From Desulfopila inferna (GTDB lineage Bacteria; Desulfobacterota; Desulfobulbia; Desulfobulbales; Desulfocapsaceae): a stretch of 64,000 nt of DNA. The position numbers were made by a program, and so were the translations under genes. The stretch covers positions 310,001 through 374,000 of the forward strand of contig NZ_JAFFQE010000003.1 of NCBI RefSeq assembly GCF_016919005.1, written 5' to 3'. How positions within the stretch are numbered: position 1 is the stretch's first letter; each line of letters starts with the position of its first letter. The notes under the pieces were generated by a model that made no database searches, was not told the origin of the DNA, and saw nothing but the letters and a program-made list of their open reading frames with translations. Of the stretch, positions 1 through 9,377 are shown piece after piece.

Positions 1-622
1 GGCCGATACCCATGGTAACAGGTGCCTTTTTCATGATGATCCTGGCATGGGCCATCAGGATCTTGTAGTAACCATGTTCCAGGACAGCATTATGATACTG
101 CTCAGCACCCTTCTGCTTGCCGAGACCAATGGTCATCATCTTGATAATGCCGCTTTCCACCGGTGCTTCAAAATCGGTATGCGGTTTGACTCTGTTCATG
201 ACGATGATATGCTCGGCCGAATATGCCATTTTATCGAGATAGACCGGCAGACCAAGCTCAGATCTGCCCAACTCGATCACAGCCATATCCGATATAACCG
301 GTGCGCCTATATTTTCTTCGGTGATGCCGTAACCCGCCAGCAGTTTCACCTGCCCATCGGCCGTTGCTCCACCATGGGATCCCATGGATGGCACAAGAAA
401 AGGCTTAGCGCCTATCCCTTTCAGTTCTTCGACCAGAGTTGACAGAACGATTTTAATATTGGCGATCCCCCGGCTGCCGACAGTTATGGCAACGGTGTGT
501 CCGGGAAATATTCTGTCGGAGAGCCGAAGATTGTGCAGCTCGGTTCGGACGGCCGCGGCCACATCGTCAATTGGGGTAGTGGTGAAGTGTTGTTTAACCA
601 ACGAAAATGCGGGATATTTCAT
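1..622 (-). CDS. LarA-like (DUF2088) nickel-pincer isomerase family protein, C-terminus outside the window
   Basis: The visible 207 N-terminal residues are open to the window edge. They carry the blocks VGSRGI (about residues 49-54), PSMGSHGGAT (about 78-87) and NRVKPHTDFEAPVESG followed by KMMTIGLGKQKGA (about 142-171). These are typical of the LarA N-terminal (DUF2088) superfamily, whose characterised member is the nickel-pincer lactate racemase. The start ATG at 622 has AAGGAG seven bases upstream and lies 13 bp after the GlcF-like gene, so it is the last visible gene of the 2-hydroxyacid operon. Racemisation or epimerisation of a 2-hydroxyacid would fit the neighbours, but the substrate is inferred from context. 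Classical LarA active-site residues cannot be checked because the gene is cut. Confidence 0.8.
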   Translation of the reverse strand, partial: MKYPAFSLVKQHFTTTPIDDVAAAVRTELHNLRLSDRIFPGHTVAITVGSRGIANIKIVLSTLVEELKGIGAKPFLVPSMGSHGGATADGQVKLLAGYGITEENIGAPVISDMAVIELGRSELGLPVYLDKMAYSAEHIIVMNRVKPHTDFEAPVESGIIKMMTIGLGKQKGAEQYHNAVLEHGYYKILMAHARIIMKKAPVTMGIG

Positions 623-635
623 GGGCAGCTCCTTC

Positions 636-1922
636 TCATTTCTCAGCGGATCTTTTAAAATTATAGGCCTTGGCCAGAAGCTCAACCGGGTGAACAACGG
701 TGCCTTTGAGGTTATGTCTGCGCAGGCCGAATTCGAGCTGCATGGCACAGGCCGGGCAGGAAGTCACCAGATAATCAGCCTCGCTTGCGACAAATCCGTG
801 CATCTTTTTTTCGAGAATTGTTCTTGATGTATCCGGATGCAATGCGCCATACGATCCTGCACCGCCGCAGCACATGTCGGCATCATCCATCGCGACGAAA
901 GTCAGCTCGGGTATCTGCCGGAGAAGTTGGCGGGGAGGCTTGGCGAGATGCGGTTCTCTCAAGTGGCAGGGATTGTGGATGGTCGCAGTTCCCCGCACGC
1001 CGTGCTCTGCCGGTCGAAGATCGATGCTGCCCAGGAACTCATTGATGTCCTTGATCTTTTCCGCAAATATTTTTGATTTTTCGAGATAGGCAGGGTCGTC
1101 TTCAAAGAGTTTGTCGTATTCTTTCATGATGCCGCTGCAGGTTGCACAGTCCGTGACAATCGCATCCGGCTCCAGGGCCAGGATGGTGTCAATATTGATC
1201 CGGGCAAGGCGTCTTGCTTCGGCAAAATCACCGCCGCTCAGATGGGGGCCGCCGCAGCAGACCACAGAAGGAACATCTACATGACACCTGTTGTGGCGCA
1301 ACACCTCGATGGTGGCCATGCCAAAGCGACCATAGAAGGCATTGATGGCACATCCGCTGAAATAGACGATACGGTGTTTGGAATCAAGCCCATTGGGGAG
1401 CAATTCCGGCAGTCTCGCCTTCAGTGACCTGGCCGGAATGGGCGGCAGCAACTCTTCGGCCTTACCATAGTTTTTCAAGAGATTGAGAAAGCCGCTTTTC
1501 CTGACCAGACTGCTGGCAAAGCTGCGCTGGTACATGCGCAGGAGCTTGGCAAGAATACTCAAGCGGTCGCTGTGGGAGAAGACACCGCGATAGGCAAGGC
1601 GATTGAAAAGCGGCATGCCGGAGGCCTTGTTGATCTCGTTGCGGGCATGCATCATGATCTCATCCGTCGGTACATTGGAGGGACAGTTGCTCACGCAGGC
1701 CTTGCAGAGCAGGCAGCTCCTGATACTGGCGGAAAGTTCGGCTTCTTCTCCCCAGGCATATTTCCCTTCCGCAACCAAACGGATCAGACGTAATCGGCTC
1801 CTGGCGACATCGTTCTCGTTTCCGGTAATCATGTATGTGGGGCAGACATCCTGACAGGTTCCGCAGCGATTGCACTGCAGTATTTTTTCCAGCAGTTCTG
1901 TCTTACCGTATTCTCTAGCCAA
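636..1922 (-). CDS. (Fe-S)-binding subunit of a glycolate/lactate dehydrogenase (GlcF-like)
   Basis: This 428-residue protein has two ferredoxin-type CxxCxxCxxxCP clusters at the N-terminus (CNRCGTCQDVCP from residue 17, CLLCKACVSNCP near 70). Two CCG cysteine-rich domains follow (VVCCGGPH near 220 and DMCCGGAGSYG near 350), the order seen in GlcF, LutA and GlpC. Such subunits pass electrons from the flavoprotein to the quinone pool or a membrane carrier. The start codon is TTG, supported by AAGGAG eight bases upstream and an 8-bp overlap with the end of the GlcE-like gene, which suggests translational coupling. Substrate specificity (D-lactate, L-lactate or glycolate) cannot be read from sequence. 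Confidence 0.9.
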   Translation of the reverse strand: MAREYGKTELLEKILQCNRCGTCQDVCPTYMITGNENDVARSRLRLIRLVAEGKYAWGEEAELSASIRSCLLCKACVSNCPSNVPTDEIMMHARNEINKASGMPLFNRLAYRGVFSHSDRLSILAKLLRMYQRSFASSLVRKSGFLNLLKNYGKAEELLPPIPARSLKARLPELLPNGLDSKHRIVYFSGCAINAFYGRFGMATIEVLRHNRCHVDVPSVVCCGGPHLSGGDFAEARRLARINIDTILALEPDAIVTDCATCSGIMKEYDKLFEDDPAYLEKSKIFAEKIKDINEFLGSIDLRPAEHGVRGTATIHNPCHLREPHLAKPPRQLLRQIPELTFVAMDDADMCCGGAGSYGALHPDTSRTILEKKMHGFVASEADYLVTSCPACAMQLEFGLRRHNLKGTVVHPVELLAKAYNFKRSAEK

Positions 1923-3192
1923 GATTGTATCTCCTTGAAAAAATATTGTTCCTGAACATTATCCGCTGTGGGTCAATGGTGGGCAATATTCTGCCGAGGA
2001 GCGGGTTGAGTTCATCTGGCAGGAGTGCGTCCCGGACCAGGCTCTGCAGATCCCTGGTGCTGTTGCGCCACTCTTCGACAAATTCCTCAGCAGGGTTTCG
2101 CGGATATCCCGGTGCTGAAAACTCGAGTACTCCGGCGCTGATGTCAAAGTCGAACAGACAGTGTCGTTTTTCAAGAAACCGAATGGCACTTATGGCGCGC
2201 TGGAGCTCCCGTTTATCTATGATTGCGGTATGAAAGAAGCCATCCTTCATTATCCTCCGCGAGATCAGGTGCGATTCCCGGGCAGCTGCAAGGGTGGCGG
2301 CATCATTGGCTACGTCCCACTCCGGTGTCAACTGCAGCACCTTGAGCTGGGACTCCAGAAATTCCCTGCTGCCTTCCAGGGACAGTGACAAGGTGGTGCG
2401 TGATTCTGCATCCTTATCCTTTTTCTGCACAAAGAGATTACAGGAGGAGAGGGCCGGCCTGACTGACATGATCTTAACACTTTCTGCGAGTGCGTCTTCT
2501 GCCCGGTCAAAATGGCGGACCAGCACGATTTCCTGTTCGGGAAGCGGCATCAGCTTCAGAGTAACGGAGGAGATGATGCCCATGGTCCCCCATGAACTTC
2601 CCAGAAGTTTTGTGAAATCGTAGCCGCTGACATTTTTGACAGTCTTGCCACCGGTGCGGACCACCTCTCCGGTTGGAGAAATAAAGGTGAGACCGAGGAC
2701 ATAATCGCCGACAGCACCGAAGCGGTAGCGTTTCCATGAAGAAAAATTGGTGGCCACACCACCACCGATTGTCGCTCTGTCAAAATCGGGCAAAACCGGC
2801 AGCTGCAGGTTCCTGGATGAAACAAGACTGTTGATGGCTTCATGTAAGGTTCCGGCTTCACATATTATCGAAAGATTATCAGGTTCAAATTCCTCAATGC
2901 GGTTGAGCCTGCTTAGGCAGATGCCGATGCCCTGTTGCGATGGCGTCAGTACCTGGCCGAGCAGGGTTCCTCCACCAACCGGGATCACTGCCGTGCCGGA
3001 GTCAACAGCAAAGCGGATGATTTCCTGAATTTCTTCAGGTGAACCCGGATAGACGATTACCTCGGGTTTGGCTGATTGGCAGAAACCCATGGCAAAAAAG
3101 ATCTCTTCCTCAGTGGAAACGTGCGAAAGCCCGCATATCCTGCTGAGGTTGTCGACGATTTCACTTGTGCCGATGTTTGTCTTAGCTGCCAT
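1915..3192 (-). CDS. FAD-binding oxidase subunit, GlcE-like
   Basis: This PCMH-type FAD-binding protein has the block VIPVGGGTLLGQ near residue 73, TIGGGVATNFSS near 146 and GGKTVKNVSGYDFTKLLGS near 180. The last is characteristic of GlcE and related second flavin subunits of glycolate oxidase. I chose ATG 3192 (425 residues) rather than the upstream ATG at 3249. It has GAGGTG just before it, and the extra residues would lie wholly inside the preceding gene. It overlaps that gene by 11 bp and the next by 8 bp, so the three dehydrogenase genes are tightly coupled. It probably forms a GlcDEF-like complex with its neighbours. Confidence 0.85.
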   Translation of the reverse strand: MAAKTNIGTSEIVDNLSRICGLSHVSTEEEIFFAMGFCQSAKPEVIVYPGSPEEIQEIIRFAVDSGTAVIPVGGGTLLGQVLTPSQQGIGICLSRLNRIEEFEPDNLSIICEAGTLHEAINSLVSSRNLQLPVLPDFDRATIGGGVATNFSSWKRYRFGAVGDYVLGLTFISPTGEVVRTGGKTVKNVSGYDFTKLLGSSWGTMGIISSVTLKLMPLPEQEIVLVRHFDRAEDALAESVKIMSVRPALSSCNLFVQKKDKDAESRTTLSLSLEGSREFLESQLKVLQLTPEWDVANDAATLAAARESHLISRRIMKDGFFHTAIIDKRELQRAISAIRFLEKRHCLFDFDISAGVLEFSAPGYPRNPAEEFVEEWRNSTRDLQSLVRDALLPDELNPLLGRILPTIDPQRIMFRNNIFSRRYNLG

Positions 3193-4579
3193 ATTGACAC
3201 CTCGGTATGTCCAGAACCTTGCCACTGTTGAGAATGAGATTGGGATCAAGCGCCTTCTTGATATCCTTCATGAAGTTCATATCTTCAGGGGAAAAGGCCA
3301 TGGACATGTACTGTTTCTTTTCTATCCCAATGCCGTGTTCACCGGTGAGCGTCCCGCCGCAATCCAGTGCGGCCTTGAAAATATCCAGGGCGGCTTTTTC
3401 GACGCGGGCGTGCTCTTCTTTATTGAAAGGATCGTAAAGCAGATGAGGATGAAGATTGCCGTCGCCGGCGTGGGCCAGCTGGGCGATGGTTATATCGTAT
3501 TTTCTGGCGATATCTGCTACGAAGGTGAGCATCCAGGGAACCTTGTGTCTCGGGACCGTTACATCCTGAACCATATAGGCCGGCTTTATCCTGCCCAAGG
3601 CGCCGTTGCCGGAGCGTCGTGCCTTCCAGAGATCCTGGCGCTGCTCTTCCGATGTCGCCAGAATAACCTGCGTCGCCCCACTCTCTTGGGAGATGGTGAC
3701 AATCTCGTTGGCCTGACGGTCAAGCTCTTCCTCACAGCCATCGATCTCGATCAGCAAAAGGGCCTCGGCGTCGCGCGGCAGTCCCAGCTGCAGAAAATCG
3801 TCCACCGCACGTACCATGGTGCGGTCCATGATCTCCAGGGTTACCGGGACAATGCCCCGGCTGATGATATTGGATACCGTCTTGCCGGCGTTCTGCAGAT
3901 TGTCGAAAACCGCTGTCATCGTCCGAACATAGCGGGAGAGACCGACCAGCTTCACCCGAATTTTAGTGATAATGCCGAAGGTGCCTTCCGAGCCGCAGAA
4001 GATCCCGGTACTGTTAACTCCCGGTGAATATTTTCCACCGCTTCCCAGCTGGACTATTTCTCCATCTGCGAGAACAACTTCAAGGCCCAGTAAATGGTCC
4101 CGGGCGACTCCGTATTTTACTCCGCGCATGCCGCCGGCGCCTTCAGCGACATTACCGCCGATGGTGGCAACCCTAAGGCTGGCCGGATCGGGGGCATACA
4201 TCAAGCCATGGGGGGCCGCAGCTTTCTGAAGGGCCATATTGGCTACGCCTGGCTCGACCAGTGCCGTCTCATTGACGGGGTCGATTTCAAGGATTTTGTT
4301 AAACCTGCTTAACGCGAGAACTATACCTCCGTCAGTCGGAACACACCCTCCGCTGAGATTGGTGCCGGCCCCGCGGGCGATGACATTCAGCTTTTCCCTG
4401 TCGGCCAGATTCATCAATCTTGAAACATCCGCAACAGTTTCGGCAAAGACAACCGCATCCGGTGTCCCATAGAAGGGGGAAGAATCATAACCATATGCCT
4501 CCATGCTTATTTTCGAGGTCAGGACATTGTCCGGTCCGAAAATCTCACAGAGCTGTTGTTGAATTTCACGCGTTACCAT
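3182..4579 (-). CDS. glcD: FAD-linked 2-hydroxyacid dehydrogenase catalytic subunit (GlcD/D-lactate dehydrogenase type)
   Basis: The 465-residue flavoprotein has an N-terminal PCMH FAD domain (ARGAGTNLSGG near residue 69, ATIGGNVAEGAGG near 138). Its C-terminal FAD-oxidase domain has HAGDGNLHPHLLYDP near 367 and GEHGIGIEKK near 419, which carry the His/Glu residues near the flavin in this family. It oxidises a 2-hydroxyacid such as glycolate or D-lactate to the 2-oxoacid. It is the first dehydrogenase gene after the TRAP genes, separated from dctM by 209 bp in which I see no gene or convincing terminator. Length and domain order are normal for GlcD/Dld2-like proteins. Confidence 0.9.
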   Translation of the reverse strand: MVTREIQQQLCEIFGPDNVLTSKISMEAYGYDSSPFYGTPDAVVFAETVADVSRLMNLADREKLNVIARGAGTNLSGGCVPTDGGIVLALSRFNKILEIDPVNETALVEPGVANMALQKAAAPHGLMYAPDPASLRVATIGGNVAEGAGGMRGVKYGVARDHLLGLEVVLADGEIVQLGSGGKYSPGVNSTGIFCGSEGTFGIITKIRVKLVGLSRYVRTMTAVFDNLQNAGKTVSNIISRGIVPVTLEIMDRTMVRAVDDFLQLGLPRDAEALLLIEIDGCEEELDRQANEIVTISQESGATQVILATSEEQRQDLWKARRSGNGALGRIKPAYMVQDVTVPRHKVPWMLTFVADIARKYDITIAQLAHAGDGNLHPHLLYDPFNKEEHARVEKAALDIFKAALDCGGTLTGEHGIGIEKKQYMSMAFSPEDMNFMKDIKKALDPNLILNSGKVLDIPRCQYGS

Positions 4580-4788
4580 AATTCACCTGATCCAATATCC
4601 AATGGGTGTGCTAAACAGCTTTCCCGATGGAGAGGAAGAACCGTCTTTTTTCCCCCTCCAGCGGCAATTCGGATTTCCGGAAAGCACAAACCGTGCAGAT
4701 AGAGTGTTAGTGCTTATTCATCCGGGAAATTGACTCTTCGGCCAGAAACGTTCGCTATGATGTACAAGTAAAAGACTTTGCTATGGGA

Positions 4789-6063
4789 TCACATCAATAC
4801 TCCCGGAAGCCACATGGAAATTTCCGGAAAATACGTAATAAGCCCCATTACCACCAGCGAAGCGAAGAGGTAATACCAATTGGCCTTGACGACCTGCTCT
4901 ATTTTCAGTTTAGTCAAACCGCAGGCAACAAAGAGGTTGACCCCGAGCGGTGGAGTAATCATACCGATCGCAAGGTTTGCTACCATGAGTACACCGAAAT
5001 GAACCGGATTAATGCCCATCTCCATAATGACAGGGAAGAAAATCGGCGCCATGATGATAATGGCGGCATTGGTCTCCATGAAGGTACCGATAATCAGCAA
5101 CATGATGTTTATAAAAAGCAGCAGCATGATGGGATTGCTGGTAATGCTGAGAAAAATCTCCGCTATCTGAGCGGGAATGGCCTCGCGTGTCAAAATCAGA
5201 CCAAATGCCGAGGCCGTGGCAATGATCAGCATTACCAGGGCAGAGCTGACTGCGGATTTTTTTAATATCTCCGGAATATCAGCCCAGCTTAATTCCTTGT
5301 AGATGAAGATACCGACAAAAAGCCCGTAGACGACGGCCACATTAGCAGCTTCGGTGGGAGTGAAAATACCGCCGTAAATGCCGCCCAAAATGATTATGGG
5401 CATAAGCAGTGCAAGGATTGATTCCTTGAATGCGTAGCATATTTGTTTTGTTGATGCCTGTTGATCCCCCATATAATTGTTTCGGCGGGCAGTGATATAG
5501 GCAACGAGCATCAATGCCCCTCCGAAAAGCGCCCCGGGAATGAAACCCGCCATGAAGAGCTGGCCGATTGATGTTCCGGTGACTACGCCGAATGTGACCA
5601 TGGGAATACTCGGTGGAATAATGACGCCAATATAGCCGGCCGAGGCCTGGGTTGCCGTGGCGAATTCTTTGGAATAGCCCTGGCGCACCATAGCTGGGAT
5701 CATGATCGAACCGATTGCCGCCACTGTGGCTGGAGACGATCCTGAAATTGCGGCAAAAAACATTGATGCCAGTACTGTGACCAGTGCCAGCCCACCTGAA
5801 AGCGCCCCGACGATACTGCTTGCAAAGGCAATCAATCTCTTGGAAATTCCCCCTTTTTCCATGAGATTGCCGGCTATCATAAAGAAGGGAATGGCCATCA
5901 GGGGGAAGGAGTCTATTGAGGCGAAGAGCTTCTGTCCAACCACGATGAGCGGCACGGAATCACTGACCACAATAGAGACGATGGCGGCCAGACAAAGACT
6001 TGCTGCGATAGGAACATTGCAGATAACCAGGAGGATGAAAACCCCGAAAAGTACATACATCAT
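4789..6063 (-). CDS. dctM: TRAP transporter large permease DctM
   Basis: This 424-residue, very hydrophobic protein has about a dozen predicted membrane segments. Family signatures include the SFPLMAIPFFMIAGNLME block near residue 52, GSSPATVAAIGSIMIPAM near 109 and VNLFVACGLT near 379. DctM is the main ion-coupled permease of the tripartite TRAP system. The start ATG overlaps the dctQ stop in an ATGA arrangement, so the two permeases are translationally coupled. Given the adjacent GlcDEF-like and LarA-like genes, the cargo is likely lactate, glycolate or another 2-hydroxy monocarboxylate; this is inference. Confidence 0.95.
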   Translation of the reverse strand: MMYVLFGVFILLVICNVPIAASLCLAAIVSIVVSDSVPLIVVGQKLFASIDSFPLMAIPFFMIAGNLMEKGGISKRLIAFASSIVGALSGGLALVTVLASMFFAAISGSSPATVAAIGSIMIPAMVRQGYSKEFATATQASAGYIGVIIPPSIPMVTFGVVTGTSIGQLFMAGFIPGALFGGALMLVAYITARRNNYMGDQQASTKQICYAFKESILALLMPIIILGGIYGGIFTPTEAANVAVVYGLFVGIFIYKELSWADIPEILKKSAVSSALVMLIIATASAFGLILTREAIPAQIAEIFLSITSNPIMLLLFINIMLLIIGTFMETNAAIIIMAPIFFPVIMEMGINPVHFGVLMVANLAIGMITPPLGVNLFVACGLTKLKIEQVVKANWYYLFASLVVMGLITYFPEISMWLPGVLM

Positions 6064-6557
6064 AGATCCACCTCACCTTCTTTTTTCCATTTGGCGTATG
6101 TGGCTTGCATGAAGCGGATACTCATCATGACGGCGCCGACAGGTACTGCAAGATAGGGTATGTACATCGGGATCTCCATGGCGGGAGAGACCTGCCCCAT
6201 TTCATAGATGCTAAATACGACCTGGAGCGACAGGACCAACACCATGACGCAGAAGATTTGCGTAAGCAGGCCCGAGACGATGGTCATCACACGCCGCACA
6301 TTTGGTGGGAATAAATTGACGAAGACCTCCACTCCTATATGGGCTCCGCTTTTTGCCCCCATACTGGCACCGAAAAAGACGGCCCAGACCATGATATAGC
6401 GGGAAAGTTCCTCAGACCAGGGCAGGGACCCCTTGATCACGAAGCGAAAGAAAACCTGGAGAAAAACGACGACAATCATTGTGCCCAACAACGCAGTTAC
6501 CGCACCTTTCTCAAACCTGTCCAGCCATAACGACAGCCTGGCGATCTTCAAATCCAT
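6060..6557 (-). CDS. dctQ: TRAP transporter small permease DctQ
   Basis: The 165-residue protein has four predicted membrane helices. It carries the DctQ family hallmark LPWSEELSRYIMVWAVFFGA near residue 45 and GAHIGVEVFV near 68. It joins DctM to form the membrane part of the transporter. It lies 194 bp downstream of dctP with a strong stem-loop in the gap, which would let the binding protein be made in excess of the permeases. The start ATG at 6557 is followed by a clear amphipathic N-terminus; AAGGAG lies about seven bases upstream. Confidence 0.95.
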   Translation of the reverse strand: MDLKIARLSLWLDRFEKGAVTALLGTMIVVVFLQVFFRFVIKGSLPWSEELSRYIMVWAVFFGASMGAKSGAHIGVEVFVNLFPPNVRRVMTIVSGLLTQIFCVMVLVLSLQVVFSIYEMGQVSPAMEIPMYIPYLAVPVGAVMMSIRFMQATYAKWKKEGEVDL

Positions 6558-6706
6558 AACGCAAACTCCTTCCGAGTCTGACCTTGAATAGTACCGGGGG
6601 GAGAATATTAGTTCATACCCACCCTGAGATGAAAAGGTCCGGCTTGATGGCCTCGCAAATAACTACAGGCGGGACTGATTACTGCTGCAGTGGACCTTCT
6701 ATATAA

Positions 6707-6733
6707 GCCGCAGAGACGCATCGCCTCTGCGGC
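6707..6733 (-). terminator. intercistronic stem-loop between dctP and dctQ
   Basis: A perfect 9-bp stem (GCCGCAGAG at 6707-6715 with CTCTGCGGC at 6725-6733) and a 9-nt loop lies just after the dctP stop. On the minus strand it is followed by TTATATAG rather than a pure U tract. It is therefore more likely a partial terminator or a 3' mRNA-stabilising hairpin than a full stop. This is a common arrangement that raises binding-protein expression over the permeases. Confidence 0.55.
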
Positions 6734-6751
6734 CTGTCTGCTTCTGCTATT

Positions 6752-7732
6752 TTATTTTTCCCGTACTTCTTCGATTGTCTCTTTACCGATTTTCTTTTCA
6801 TACTCCTTATAGACAGGGCTCATAGCCTCTGCCCACTCGTTCTTGTCGACTTCAGAGACCGTTACTCCCTTGGAGACAAGATCAGCAACCAGTTCTTTAT
6901 CCATTTTAGCGATCAAATCACGTTCAAAGTCACGCGCCTGCTCGGCTGCTTCCCTGATAGCCTGCTGATGTTCAGCCGGGAGTTTTTTCCAGACTGCCTT
7001 GCTGACAAGAAATGGCGACGCTGCATAGAAATGGCCGGTAAGGGAAAGGTATTCCTGAACTTCAAAAAAATTGGAGGTGTAGAAAACCGGCACTGGATTT
7101 TCCTGTGCATCAACTGTTTTCTGCTGCAGGGCGGTGAAAAGCTCACCGAACGCCATGGGTGTAGGATCGGCATCAATTACCTTGAAAGAGGCCATGTGTA
7201 TCTTGTTTTCCATGGTGCGAATTTTCAGCCCTTGAGCGTCACTGGGTTGCTTGAGTTCCTGCCGGCTGTTTGAGACATGACGAAAACCGTTCTCCCAGTA
7301 GGCGAGACCGATAATTCCTTTTTTCTCCAGCGTCTTCAGTATCTCCTCACCAACAGGACCATCTACAGTGGAATGGGCTCCCTTAGGTGTTTTAAAAATA
7401 TAGGGCAGATCGAAAACGAGAAACTGACTAGAAAAACCGGACAGAGGAGCGGTTGAGACAACTGTCATGTCAAGTGTGCCAAGCTGGAGACCTTCGATCA
7501 TTTCCCGCTCGTTGCCGAGCTGTGAACTGTGGAAGACATCAACTTTAACGGCACCTCCGGTTTTCTCATCCACCAGTTGACTGAATTTTTCAAGCCCCAG
7601 CTGATATGGATGCGTGGGGGCCAGCACATGTCCGACTTTGAGTGTTGTTGTCTTCGCCAGCGTATTGCCGACGGCGACGGAAAGAACGGTAACACCTACA
7701 ACTGTAAAAATCATTGCAGCTCTTTTCAACAT
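6752..7732 (-). CDS. dctP: TRAP transporter substrate-binding protein DctP
   Basis: This 326-residue periplasmic protein has a Sec signal peptide (positively charged start, hydrophobic core, cleavage after the LAK/TTT region near residue 28). The DctP fold follows: LKVGHVLAPTHPYQLG near 32, LAYWENGFRHVSNS near 143, then the specificity region with AQENPVPVFY near 210. The conserved arginine that binds the substrate carboxylate fits the KIRTMEN block near 169. Its start has a strong TAGGAGGAG site six bases upstream. It is first in the operon and is transcribed divergently from the GntR gene. Confidence 0.95.
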   Translation of the reverse strand: MLKRAAMIFTVVGVTVLSVAVGNTLAKTTTLKVGHVLAPTHPYQLGLEKFSQLVDEKTGGAVKVDVFHSSQLGNEREMIEGLQLGTLDMTVVSTAPLSGFSSQFLVFDLPYIFKTPKGAHSTVDGPVGEEILKTLEKKGIIGLAYWENGFRHVSNSRQELKQPSDAQGLKIRTMENKIHMASFKVIDADPTPMAFGELFTALQQKTVDAQENPVPVFYTSNFFEVQEYLSLTGHFYAASPFLVSKAVWKKLPAEHQQAIREAAEQARDFERDLIAKMDKELVADLVSKGVTVSEVDKNEWAEAMSPVYKEYEKKIGKETIEEVREK

Positions 7733-8260
7733 TGGTTCTCCTCCTAATGGATAGATTTAACGAACGGCTACTTACTGATACAGTATCGCACTATACGAGA
7801 GGGCTTTTTACCCTTGACGAATAGATGTGATATGTAGCATACTACACGTCACGCAGCAGATCAATAAATTTTTCTTTCTGACTTGACATCAATAGCATCA
7901 GGATTGTTTACGAGGGAATTTTTTTATGTAATATCCTTTATGTAATGGCAGAGAAACCTCTCAAGGCATAAACATTCAGCTAACTGTTCTGGAGAGAAGC
8001 TATCTTTATAGATATCGATGCCTATCGAATAAAAGTCTGTAAAAAACGGCCTTTTTCGATTACAACAAACCAATTTGGGAAAGACCCTCTATATATTACT
8101 GCTGCTCTTGATACTGATCGAGACGTTTTAGTTCAGGCAAAGGACTGGATTGCAGTTGATCATCTTAATTTTTGAGCCTACAGATAAAACGTTTTCCCGA
8201 GGGAGTAATTGTGTGCGGGGGTTTCAGATTCAAATACAGCAAGTGTGTGAGTGACGTATT
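7733..8260. promoter_or_regulatory. divergent dctP/gntR control region with two palindromes
   Basis: This 528-bp gene-free stretch separates the divergent transporter operon and its likely regulator. Two perfect short inverted repeats are visible: GATACAGTATC at 7777-7787 and TGTAGCATACTACA at 7833-7846. Both lie 40-115 bp upstream of the dctP start and are AT-centred dyads of the size bound by FadR/LldR-type GntR dimers. They are reasonable operator candidates, but the exact site is inference. The half nearer gntR is AT-rich and shows no further gene. Confidence 0.45.
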
Positions 8261-8935
8261 ATGGCAGCAAAAATAGTCAAAGTGCCTTCATTGAAGGAGC
8301 AGGTCTATCTATACCTGAAAAATGCCATCATAAACAGTGAGATGACCTTAGATACGACATACTCCGAGAAATGGGTTGCAGATCGACTTGAAGTTTCCCG
8401 AACCCCGGTGCGGGAGGCCATTTTGCAACTGCAGCAGGAGTATTTTGTCGAGGTACTGCCCTATAAGGGTTTTCGTGTAAAAAAATTATCTCTCGAAGAT
8501 GTGCGTGATACTTTTCAGATCAGGCTGGCCCTTGAAGGTTTTTGTGTTATCAACCTGGCCCAGAATAGGGAACTGGCCGAGGTCAAAAAGGTTCTCCTGG
8601 AACTTGAGGACAGCCTGGAGCAGATGGAGAAATGTTCGAAAAGTAAAGACCCCAATGCCTTTGTAGAACAGGATGCCCGCTTTCATCGGGCAATCATTAA
8701 CTATGCCGGCAATGAAAGGCTGATCCTGATGTACAATGATATACGTTTTCGTTTTGAACGGATTACCCTCAGGGTTTTAACGGCTCATGGCCGGATGAAC
8801 TCAACCATCCTCGAGCACAGAAAGATATTCGACATGATGAAGGCCGGCAGTGGATGGGAGGCCTTCCAGGCCATCCAGGTGCATCTTCAAGAAACGCAGA
8901 AGATCATGAAGCTGAAATCGGAGCAGGAACAGTAA
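8261..8935 (+). CDS. GntR-family transcriptional regulator, FCD (FadR/LldR) subfamily
   Basis: This 224-residue protein has an N-terminal winged helix-turn-helix with the GntR signature WVADRLEVSRTPVREAILQL (about residues 39-58). A helical FCD domain follows, with DARFHRAI near 139 and further acidic/His positions that usually hold a metal and sense small carboxylates. It is divergent from dctP, the usual arrangement for a repressor of lactate, glycolate or sialate uptake, so it probably senses the transported 2-hydroxyacid. There is no strong Shine-Dalgarno before ATG 8261. Confidence 0.9.
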   Translation: MAAKIVKVPSLKEQVYLYLKNAIINSEMTLDTTYSEKWVADRLEVSRTPVREAILQLQQEYFVEVLPYKGFRVKKLSLEDVRDTFQIRLALEGFCVINLAQNRELAEVKKVLLELEDSLEQMEKCSKSKDPNAFVEQDARFHRAIINYAGNERLILMYNDIRFRFERITLRVLTAHGRMNSTILEHRKIFDMMKAGSGWEAFQAIQVHLQETQKIMKLKSEQEQ

Positions 8936-9377
8936 CAGGTTGTTACGTATATCAAGCACTTCTCAATCAGGCAGTGTTTTTATAAATAGGTATTTGGTTT
9001 GTCGTGAATGATCATTTCGATAGAAGAAAGGATGGGCACGATATACACGTTCAAACGACAACCTTTCTTGCTCGTGCAGCATATACAGTTCCAGTTTGGC
9101 AAGTTCCTTCCGGCTTTTTTGAAATGGCAGGCCGCTCATAGAGCATGAATCCTATCTTTTGCCGCAAAGTCCTCACACTCCTCTGCTCGACCCGACACAT
9201 TTCTGGGTAGAACTCCCGCTGGAGTGGCTTATTAAGTGGAAGTAATTCCCTAAAACGCGAAAAAAGGCGACAAATCTGCGAGTCCTGAAATACTCCGAAA
9301 AACTGGATCATCCTCCGCCAACTCATATGCCAAAAAAAGTAGCTCTCAGAGACGGCATCCATAACAGCTTTACTTTA
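8936..9377. other. 442-bp spacer, no convincing gene
   Basis: Between the GntR gene and the end of the convergent exporter gene. A 103-codon minus-strand frame (9051-9362) exists, but it has no recognisable domain, no good ribosome site and unusual composition. A short inverted repeat GTAACA-GGT-TGTTAC lies just after the gntR stop and could be a weak 3' end. Confidence 0.4.

Noticed and set aside
9051-9362. 103-codon minus-strand frame
   Set aside because: No recognisable domain, poor ribosome site and odd composition; treated as non-coding spacer.
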